Assembly: GCA_023150835.1 (NCBI GenBank)
Contig: JAKLKB010000190.1
Span: 1 to 13,256 of the forward strand
Direction of reading: 5' to 3'
Origin: Myxococcota bacterium
GTDB lineage: Bacteria > Myxococcota_C > UBA6777
Length of the DNA: 13,256 nucleotides
Below the pieces are notes generated by a model. The model did not search any database. It saw only the letters and a list, made by a program, of their open reading frames with translations, and was not told the DNA's origin. Positions 1 through 5,127 of this stretch are shown piece after piece. The position numbers and the translations under genes were made by a program. Positions within the stretch are counted from its first letter, which is position 1; the number at the start of each line of letters is the position of its first letter.

Positions 1-173
1 CGGGTGGATCTCGTATTCGACGCCCTATGCTCGGGCAGACACAGGGGTCTGCCCCTACGTCCTTGCGCTCACACAACGGGCGGATCTCGTATCACATACC
101 ACACCATCAACAACCGATCCCCACCTCGCTGGTTTCTCTTGATTCGGACGCTTGTTTCTTCGATGGATCGGTC
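1..173. repeat. Dispersed hairpin repeat family R1, two adjacent copies
   Basis: No gene is seen here. Bases 1-20 look like the tail of one repeat copy, and 31-96 is a nearly complete second copy. The second copy has a hairpin with GGGCAGAC (33-40), loop ACAGGG and GTCTGCCC (47-54). This is followed by CCCTACG, a spacer, and the tail GGGCGGATCTCGTAT around 80-94. The same arrangement recurs at 2868-2927 and, degenerate, at 4645-4704. Bases 97-173 show no recognisable structure. Confidence 0.7.
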
Positions 174-353
174 TTATTTCTTGGGGGCTGTTTTGGCAGG
201 CGGTGCGCTGTGATCCGCCACTCCGCCCAACCAAGAGACCGGCGGTAACAGCCAAGACATCAATGTAAAAAACACGATCACACCGGCACTTCCGAGCATA
301 ACAAACTTTGCGCGTTGTTCGAGAGTGTTGCTTTGGACTTGTGGACTCGTCAT
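174..353 (-). CDS. Small single-span membrane protein, unknown function
   Basis: This 59-residue protein was not recognised as a named family. It has a polar N-terminus, one strongly hydrophobic segment at about residues 18-36 that reads like a transmembrane helix, and a short Pro/Ala/Lys tail ending PPAKTAPKK. The ATG at 353 is chosen because AAGGAG lies six bases upstream (complement of 360-364). A TTG one codon earlier is possible but fits that site less well. It is divergent from the penicillin-binding protein gene, with 31 bases between start codons. Each gene's ribosome-binding site therefore lies in the shared gap, and promoters must lie inside or beyond the opposite gene. The hydrophobic core and good ribosome-binding site argue it is real, but it is short and has no recognised homologue. 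Confidence 0.55.
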   Translation of the reverse strand: MTSPQVQSNTLEQRAKFVMLGSAGVIVFFTLMSWLLPPVSWLGGVADHSAPPAKTAPKK

Positions 354-359
354 CAAAGA

Positions 360-377
360 CTCCTTAGAAAGAGAGGA
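360..377. promoter_or_regulatory. Two back-to-back ribosome-binding sites
   Basis: CTCCT at 360-364 reads AGGAG on the minus strand, six bases before the small-protein ATG at 353. GAGAGGA at 371-377 lies seven bases before the plus-strand ATG at 385. These sites decide both starts. The plus-strand frame is open further upstream (to 325), but that extension has no comparable site. Confidence 0.65.
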
Positions 378-384
378 TCACATC

Positions 385-2583
385 ATGCAAACAGGCCAAG
401 ACGACCTTTCTTTTGCGGGGCGCAGCATAGAGCGGCCCACACAAGAGATCAAGACGCCCCGTCGCCGCCTGTTGCGTTGGTTTGTCCTCCTCTTCGCATC
501 CATCGGCTTCGCGCTCCTCTGCTTCGTCGGCTTCGTCTGGTGGGCTTGTCGCGATCTCCCTGATCTATCCAAGATCCAAAACTACCGTCCTTGGGGCATT
601 ACACGCATCGTTGACCGCGACGGACAAGTCGTCGCCGAGTTTGCCGATCAGCGCCGCACACCCATCCCTTATTCCGAGATGCCGCGCCACCTGATCCAAG
701 CCGTTGTCGCCGCCGAAGATGCCGACTTTTTCAAACACAAAGGACTCGATTACACGGGCATTCTTCGCGCTTTTTGGAAAAATCTCTGGCGCAGACGCGG
801 CTCTCCCAAACAAGGCGGCTCCACCATCACCCAACAAGTCGTCAAAACCTTCTTGTTGACCTCCGACCAGTTTTACATCCGAAAGATCCGAGAGGCCGTA
901 CTCGCACGACAACTCGAACAATACCTCAAAAAAGAAGAGATCCTCTACCTTTACCTCAACCAGATCTACTTTGGCCGCTTTTGCTACGGTGTCGAAGAAG
1001 CCGCACGATTCTACTTCCACAAAAGCGCACGCCAACTCAACCTCTCCGAAAGCGCCATCCTTGCGGGTGTTCCCAAAAATCCCGAGCGCTACAACCCCGC
1101 CCACTCCATCCCTCTGACCGAACGCCGACGCCGCTATGTGTTGCGCATGATGTTGCGCAATGGATGGATCGATCCACCCACCTTCACAAAAACCCTACAA
1201 ATCCCCATCCTACGCCCCACCACAGCCCCATCTCCCCCGCTCCAAGACGACTACTACACCGACACCGTCCGCCGAGAAACCCTCAAAAAGCTTCAAGAGT
1301 CCCTTGCTTCCACGCTTTCTGATCCGACCAAACGTGCCGAGCGTGCCCGTGAATTATTCTATCGCAGCGCTCTGCGCATCGAAACGCCCCTTGATACCGC
1401 CCTCCAGATCCAAACCCAACAGCTCCTCGCCAAACACCTCCAACGCCTCCATCCCACCGACCCGATCTCTTCTCCCTCCTCACAACCCTCTCCCTCCTCA
1501 CAAACCTCTCACAAGACGCCTTCTCTGCTGGCGCATCCTTCTCACCAGACGCCTCTCCAAGGCGCGGTCGTCCTTCTTGAGCCGCACACTCGCCTTGTTC
1601 GCGCACTTGTCGGCGGAAACGACTATCGCCAAAGCCCCTTCAATCGAGCCGTACAAGCCCGCCGTCCACCCGGCTCTGCTTTCAAACCGATCCTCTACGC
1701 CGCCGCCATCGAATCCCGCCAGTACACCGCCGCAAGCCTCGTCAACGATGCTTTCTTTGCTGTCCTCCAAGACGGCAAACGCTGGATCCCGCAAAACAAC
1801 AACCGAGCCTACAGCAACCGACAAATCCGCATCCGCGAAGCCCTCGCTCAATCCATCAACACCGTCGCCGTCCGCGTCATGGATACCCTCACTCCCAACC
1901 GCGTGATCGAGATGGCTCAACGCCTCGGTATCCACGATCCGCTCGAACCCCGACTCCCCCTTGCTCTCGGCGCTTCCGCGATCCAGCCTCTTGCCCTCAC
2001 CAATGCCTACGCCACCTTTGCCGCGCAGGGTGTCTTTGATGATCCCGCGCTGATCGAACGCATCCTCGACTCAAAAGGCCACGCCCTTTACCAACGCCTG
2101 CCCAATCCGCGTGGTGTGCTTTCTTCTGCCGTCGCTTACGTCATGACCTCCATGCTCGAAGAAGTCGTCAAGTCCGGCACCGCGCAATCCGCACTCCGCC
2201 TTGCCCGACCCATCGCAGGAAAAACGGGCACCACCAATCAGACCCGAGATGCTTGGTTTGTCGGATATTCTCCTCAATGGTGCGCAGGCATCTGGATCGG
2301 CTTCGATGACCGCCGACCCATCGGACCCTCAGGCACAGGCAGCCTCGCTGCCCTCCCCCTCTTCCTCGACCTCTTTTCCCTCCCTGCTCTCCGCTCCGCC
2401 CCTGCCCTCCCCTTCCCCACCGCCGAAGAACTCCGATTCGTCAAGATCGACCCCAAAACAGGCTATCGCGCACCACCCGATCACCCCGCTGTCCTCGAAG
2501 TCTTCCTCCTCGGCACCGAACCCCGACGCTTCGCCTCCTCCTCCAACCTGCTCCACCCCGATGACTTCTCCAGACTTCCTTAA
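385..2583 (+). CDS. Class A penicillin-binding protein (PBP1A-type transglycosylase/transpeptidase)
   Basis: This is a bifunctional peptidoglycan synthase of 732 residues. It polymerises lipid II glycan chains and cross-links stem peptides on the periplasmic face of the inner membrane. A Pro/Arg-rich cytoplasmic tail leads into one transmembrane helix at about residues 29-52. The GT51 glycosyltransferase domain follows, with the catalytic-Glu motif AAEDADFF (Glu111), GGSTITQQ (144-151) and a KKEEILYLYLNQIYFG motif. The transpeptidase domain has SAFK (nucleophile Ser431, Lys434), SIN (490-492) and KTGT (613-616), so all catalytic residues are present. A Ser/Pro/His/Gln-rich insert lies between the domains at about 356-393. 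The start at 385 follows GAGAGGA by seven bases. Length is within the usual range for the family. It is divergent from a small membrane protein and convergent with the FGE-fold gene, with no operon partner visible. Confidence 0.96.
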   Translation: MQTGQDDLSFAGRSIERPTQEIKTPRRRLLRWFVLLFASIGFALLCFVGFVWWACRDLPDLSKIQNYRPWGITRIVDRDGQVVAEFADQRRTPIPYSEMPRHLIQAVVAAEDADFFKHKGLDYTGILRAFWKNLWRRRGSPKQGGSTITQQVVKTFLLTSDQFYIRKIREAVLARQLEQYLKKEEILYLYLNQIYFGRFCYGVEEAARFYFHKSARQLNLSESAILAGVPKNPERYNPAHSIPLTERRRRYVLRMMLRNGWIDPPTFTKTLQIPILRPTTAPSPPLQDDYYTDTVRRETLKKLQESLASTLSDPTKRAERARELFYRSALRIETPLDTALQIQTQQLLAKHLQRLHPTDPISSPSSQPSPSSQTSHKTPSLLAHPSHQTPLQGAVVLLEPHTRLVRALVGGNDYRQSPFNRAVQARRPPGSAFKPILYAAAIESRQYTAASLVNDAFFAVLQDGKRWIPQNNNRAYSNRQIRIREALAQSINTVAVRVMDTLTPNRVIEMAQRLGIHDPLEPRLPLALGASAIQPLALTNAYATFAAQGVFDDPALIERILDSKGHALYQRLPNPRGVLSSAVAYVMTSMLEEVVKSGTAQSALRLARPIAGKTGTTNQTRDAWFVGYSPQWCAGIWIGFDDRRPIGPSGTGSLAALPLFLDLFSLPALRSAPALPFPTAEELRFVKIDPKTGYRAPPDHPAVLEVFLLGTEPRRFASSSNLLHPDDFSRLP
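424..452 (-). promoter_or_regulatory. Possible weak sigma70-like promoter for the small minus-strand gene
   Basis: On the minus strand, TTGATC (447-452) and TATGCT (424-429) are 17 bases apart, each matching four of six consensus bases. The site lies inside the penicillin-binding protein coding region, upstream of the small membrane-protein gene. It could easily be chance. No convincing promoter for the plus-strand gene was found. Confidence 0.2.
1471..1504 (+). repeat. 18-base tandem duplication inside the penicillin-binding protein gene
   Basis: TCTCCCTCCTCACAA occurs at 1471-1485 and again at 1489-1503. The copies are 18 bases apart and in frame, and encode SPSSQP then SPSSQT. This looks like replication slippage that lengthened the low-complexity linker between the glycosyltransferase and transpeptidase domains. 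Confidence 0.7.
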
Positions 2584-2610
2584 CCCATCCCTTCTGTTTT
2601 TTCTTTTTTT

Positions 2611-2727
2611 GGGGCGCTGCCCCATACCCCGCAAGGGACCGATGGCCCCTTGACCCCATATCGGCGAGGCGAGCAGACGTTTTTCAAACCCACAACAGCA
2701 CCGCTTGAAACAGCGCGAACACGGCTT
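2611..2727 (+). repeat. Dispersed structured repeat family D, copy 1
   Basis: A repeat of about 117-120 bases starts 27 bases after the penicillin-binding protein stop codon. It begins with the hairpin GGGGC-GCT-GCCCC. A second hairpin follows, with arms CAAGGG and CCCTTG around ACCGATGGC, in which CC pairs with GG. A TATCGGCG stretch, TTTTTCA and CCGCTTGAA come next. By hand alignment it is ungapped and about 79% identical over 120 bases to 10111-10230. A third copy lies inverted at 4782-4897. It is not a normal intrinsic terminator, because the T-run precedes the first hairpin. Confidence 0.8.
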
Positions 2728-2834
2728 TGTTCTGCTACATCACACACATCTCCATGCCAGATCACCCGTACTGAGAGGGTGTCTAACATAGCGAGATCTG
2801 AACGCGATATCTCCGCGTAATGTATGATCGCATG

Positions 2835-2927
2835 ATGTAGGGGCGGTTCGCGAACCGCCCGATGGTTGGGCAGCCACAGGGGGCTGCCCCTACATTTTTA
2901 CGATCACACTACGGGCGGATCTCGTAT
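2835..2927 (+). repeat. R1 repeat with perfect 20-base palindrome and nested inverted repeats
   Basis: Outer arms ATGTAGGGGC (2835-2844) and GCCCCTACAT (2886-2895) are perfect inverted repeats. Inside them are a perfect palindrome GGGCGGTTCGCGAACCGCCC (2841-2860) and a hairpin with GGGCAGCC (2868-2875), loop ACAGGG and GGCTGCCC (2882-2889). The tail CGGGCGGATCTCGTAT matches the copy at 31-96. This resembles REP/BIME-type elements. Confidence 0.8.
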
Positions 2928-2999
2928 GACTTTCTCGCATGGCTGCGCGAAGTCCACGCCCTCTGGGGCGAAGGCGACTTCGATCACAACCACATCTAA
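2928..2999 (+). pseudogene. Possible 3' end of a lost coding sequence
   Basis: Directly after the R1 repeat, one frame reads 23 codons to a TAA at 2997-2999. The peptide ends WGEGDFDHNHI, and the codons (GAA, GGC, CTC, ATC) resemble those of the real genes here. No start codon or ribosome-binding site precedes it, because the upstream sequence is repeat. It may be the C-terminal scrap of a gene truncated by repeat insertion or deletion. The family is not recognised, and a chance reading remains possible. Confidence 0.25.
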
Positions 3000-3088
3000 C
3001 CGACCTTCCTCATCCAACCCCAAATCAAACACTTTTAAGCGCATCTTTTTATTCTGATCCTTTGTTCAATATACCAATCCTCCACGCC

Positions 3089-3192
3089 TTGGGGGGGACT
3101 CCCCCCCAAACCCCCCTCTGCCCCTTGCTTCGCTTCGGCTTCGTGCGCTTCCGGCTTCGCTTCTTCGCGCTACTCCGCCTTCGCTTCGCTTT
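3089..3192. repeat. G7/C7 hairpin followed by GCTTCG-rich low-complexity sequence
   Basis: TTGGGGGGG (3089-3097), ACT and CCCCCCCAA (3101-3109) form a perfect 9-base-pair hairpin with a three-base loop. Bases 3127-3192 then consist largely of GCTTCG/GCTTC variants. It lies 3' of the minus-strand FGE-fold gene and could block transcript ends, although there is no U-tract. No gene is seen between 3000 and 3261. Confidence 0.6.
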
Positions 3193-3261
3193 CTCTCCTT
3201 AAACACCTTCTCTTTTTCTCCCGTCATTTTCCCAAACCCTGAAACGGTAAAACGCCAAACC

Positions 3262-4539
3262 TTAATGCCTGAGCAACCGAAAACCGACATCGTGGCCGGC
3301 GTCCGCTGGCGCGTTCCCGCCGCGATTCGCTGACCGCAAGCGCTGCGCGTTGCCGCTCCAACTACCGCCCCGACCGCCGCGGTCCGACGCCGCTGCTACG
3401 TAGACTGGATCAACCGCTCCTAGCTCCTGATATGCTGTGTCCTTGTACCCGTCATACACCCACTCCCATACATTCCCGTGCATATCGCACAACCCCCATG
3501 CGTTCCGCCCTAAACTACACACCTCTATCGTCTTCGACCGATACTCCCCCTTCTCGCAATTCGTTTGGGGGTTGTTCCCATCGTAGTTCGCTTGTCCTGC
3601 TGAGATGCAGTCCCCTGTGTGATACGCCGTCTTTGTTCCTCCTCGCGCTGCGTATTCCCACTCCGCTTCCGTCGGCAACCTCCATCCCTTGCACTTCACA
3701 TAATCGCTTCCCTTGTTTCCCACTCCCTCGCATTGCATCTTTTCCCCCTCACCAATACACACAAAGCACTTCTCCAGTCCCCCCTTTTCCGACAACTTGT
3801 TCGCATACGCCGCTGCTTGATGCCAATTCACACCTTCTATCGGACACTTTTCTCCACAATTCTTGTGCCCAAGCTTTTTTGGCGCGCTTCCCATCACTTC
3901 TTTCCATTGCCCTTGTGTCACCTCGCTTTCCATCATCCAATACCCCCGACTTATCCGCACCGTCCGTTGTGGCCCTTCATCCTTGTCTCGATTCGGCTCA
4001 TTCGACGGACTCCCCATCACAAATTCCCCTGCCGGAATCCAACGCATCCGACCCGACGACAGTCCCTGAATCTCGCGTGGTGTCCCTGCCATCAGATGCT
4101 GCGCCAAAGCACGCAACCGAGCGATCCGAAGCCGAAGATCCGAAGAGACCTCCGATATCTGCTTCTGTAGTGCTTCACGTAACAATGTCCGTTCTACGAA
4201 CTGGGCGACGTTGTGCTTTTTCAGCCATTCCGCTTGATTTGCTGCTTCTTTCTCGATCCGCCCCTTAAGTGCGTCGTATTGCTGCTTGATCTCTGCGGCT
4301 TGCTTGTGTTGGTTGGCTTCCAACACCATCAAACGCCCTTCGATCCGACTCATCTTCTGCGTCAAACGCTCCAGCTTTTCGTTCAACTGCTTCAACAGCA
4401 ACACCAACGACACGCCTTGCCGCCCCGACCCTCCTTCTTGCGATTCCACCCGTTCCTTCGGCTTTTCTGCATACCCATCCCCAAACACCCACATCACCCC
4501 CATCATCCACGCGCACAACCACAACGCTCTTTTTCCCAT
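3262..4539 (-). CDS. Secreted coiled-coil protein with FGE-sulfatase (SUMF1-like) domain
   Basis: The 425-residue protein has a signal peptide (residues 1 to about 24), a long Lys/Glu/Gln-rich predicted coiled coil (about 44-150), and an FGE-sulfatase fold from about 164 to the end. Family motifs include IPAGEFVMGS, a variant EVTQGQW, WRLPTEAEWEYAARGG, the LCDMHGNVWEWV block and a final RGGSW...GFRLLRH. True formylglycine-generating enzymes have two catalytic Cys after RGGSW. Here those positions hold Gly396 and Leu401, so sulfatase activation is unlikely. Other Cys (NCGEKC, KCFVC, GDC, CSLGRNAWGLC) probably form structural disulfides. The start is set by AAGGAG (complement of 4549-4554) nine bases before ATG. 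It shares a strand with the Cys-rich lipoprotein gene but is separated by 588 bases of repeats, so co-transcription is doubtful. Confidence 0.9.
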   Translation of the reverse strand: MGKRALWLCAWMMGVMWVFGDGYAEKPKERVESQEGGSGRQGVSLVLLLKQLNEKLERLTQKMSRIEGRLMVLEANQHKQAAEIKQQYDALKGRIEKEAANQAEWLKKHNVAQFVERTLLREALQKQISEVSSDLRLRIARLRALAQHLMAGTPREIQGLSSGRMRWIPAGEFVMGSPSNEPNRDKDEGPQRTVRISRGYWMMESEVTQGQWKEVMGSAPKKLGHKNCGEKCPIEGVNWHQAAAYANKLSEKGGLEKCFVCIGEGEKMQCEGVGNKGSDYVKCKGWRLPTEAEWEYAARGGTKTAYHTGDCISAGQANYDGNNPQTNCEKGEYRSKTIEVCSLGRNAWGLCDMHGNVWEWVYDGYKDTAYQELGAVDPVYVAAASDRGGRGGSWSGNAQRLRSANRGGNAPADAGHDVGFRLLRH

Positions 4540-4573
4540 CGATGTTTTCTCCTTTTTGGCTCAAACATTCCGT

Positions 4574-4579
4574 ATTTTA
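4574..4579 (-). promoter_or_regulatory. Possible -10 element for the FGE-fold gene
   Basis: The minus strand reads TAAAAT here (five of six consensus bases), about 35 bases before the start codon at 4539. No good -35 hexamer lies 16-18 bases upstream, so this is a weak call. Confidence 0.25.
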
Positions 4580-4644
4580 CGAAACAGCGGGATCTTCTTT
4601 GGATCTACATCCGCTCTGCCTCGCGCTGTAAACGCCCTGCCCTT

Positions 4645-4704
4645 GAGCTGCTACAGGGGACAGCCCCTACCCTTTCGAGCACACAACGAGCGGATTTCGT
4701 ATTC
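4645..4704 (+). repeat. Degenerate R1 repeat copy
   Basis: GAGCTG (4645-4650), CTACAGGGGA and CAGCCC (4661-4666) form a weaker hairpin. CCTAC, a spacer and ACACAACGAGCGGATTTCGTA follow, matching the order in the copies at 31-96 and 2868-2927. The inner stem pair is flipped (CAG/CTG becomes CTG/CAG), so pairing is kept. One A-C mismatch is present. Confidence 0.6.
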
Positions 4705-4781
4705 TACCCAAGAATAGCAGCAATCCATGCCGGCTTCATTCCAAAAAGTGAAAAAGGTGCTCTGCAAGACGCAGAAAGAAA

Positions 4782-4897
4782 AAACCCGTGTCCGCCCCCC
4801 CCAAGCGACACCGTTGTTGTTTTGAAAAACCGCTGTTTGCCTCGCCAACACGGGGTCAAGGGGCGACAGTCCCTTGCGGGGCGTGGGGCAGCGCCCC
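4782..4897 (-). repeat. Structured repeat family D, copy 2 (inverted)
   Basis: Read on the minus strand this gives, in order, the GGGGC-GCT-GCCCC hairpin (4885-4897), CCCCGCAAGGG, a short loop region, CCCCTTGACCCC, TTGGCGAGGC, TTTTTCA, CGCTTG and a final ACACGGG. That is the same order as at 2611-2727 and 10111-10227. The CAAGGG/CCCTTG stem is intact with a one-base-shorter centre. Confidence 0.75.
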
Positions 4898-5115
4898 ATA
4901 GGCGTTAGGTTAAGGTGAAAACCTCGTAGAGTCGGTCTTGATCGCCTTTTCTTTTGTTCTCCCCCCCTCAATCCCCCCGTGAACGGGGGGAAGTTGGAAC
5001 GGGCAGCGAACAAAATCCCCGATGCTTCCGACTTTCGCTCCCTCCCCTGTTCACGGGGGAGGGCGGGGTGGGGGGCTTTCCTCCGCTTAACAAGGCGCGT
5101 ATGGGGCAGCGCCCC
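4885..5115. repeat. Composite inverted repeat of two family-B elements around a short core
   Basis: A forward element (4885-4992) starts with GGGGC-AGC-GCCCC and ends with a hairpin of CCCCCCGT, GA and ACGGGGGG (4973-4990). A reverse element (5038-5115) has a related hairpin, CCCTCCCC (5040-5047) with GGGGAGGG (5056-5063), and ends with GGGGC-AGC-GCCCC (5103-5115). On its own strand the reverse element continues CATACGCGCCTTGTTAAG, close to the copy at 12797. About 45 bases lie between the halves. With the inverted D copy to the left and R1 at 4645-4704, most of the 588-base gap at 4540-5127 is repeat. No gene is seen in it. Confidence 0.7.
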
Positions 5116-5127
5116 AAAAACACAAAA

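Noticed and set aside
565-1104. Long minus-strand frame (179 codons) inside the penicillin-binding protein gene
   Set aside because: It is a shadow of a strongly supported gene in a GC-rich genome, with no recognisable motif.
2600-2623. Intrinsic terminator after the penicillin-binding protein gene
   Set aside because: The T-run lies before the hairpin rather than after it, so the hairpin is better explained as the start of a family-D repeat.
3066-3290. Minus-strand reading frame of 74 codons overlapping the end of the FGE-fold gene
   Set aside because: It runs through the G7/C7 hairpin and GCTTCG repeats, giving Arg/Ser/Glu low complexity. It has no ribosome-binding site and no domain.
3432-4268. 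Plus-strand frame of 278 codons opposite the FGE-fold gene
   Set aside because: It is an antisense shadow. The minus-strand frame has clear family motifs and a ribosome-binding site.
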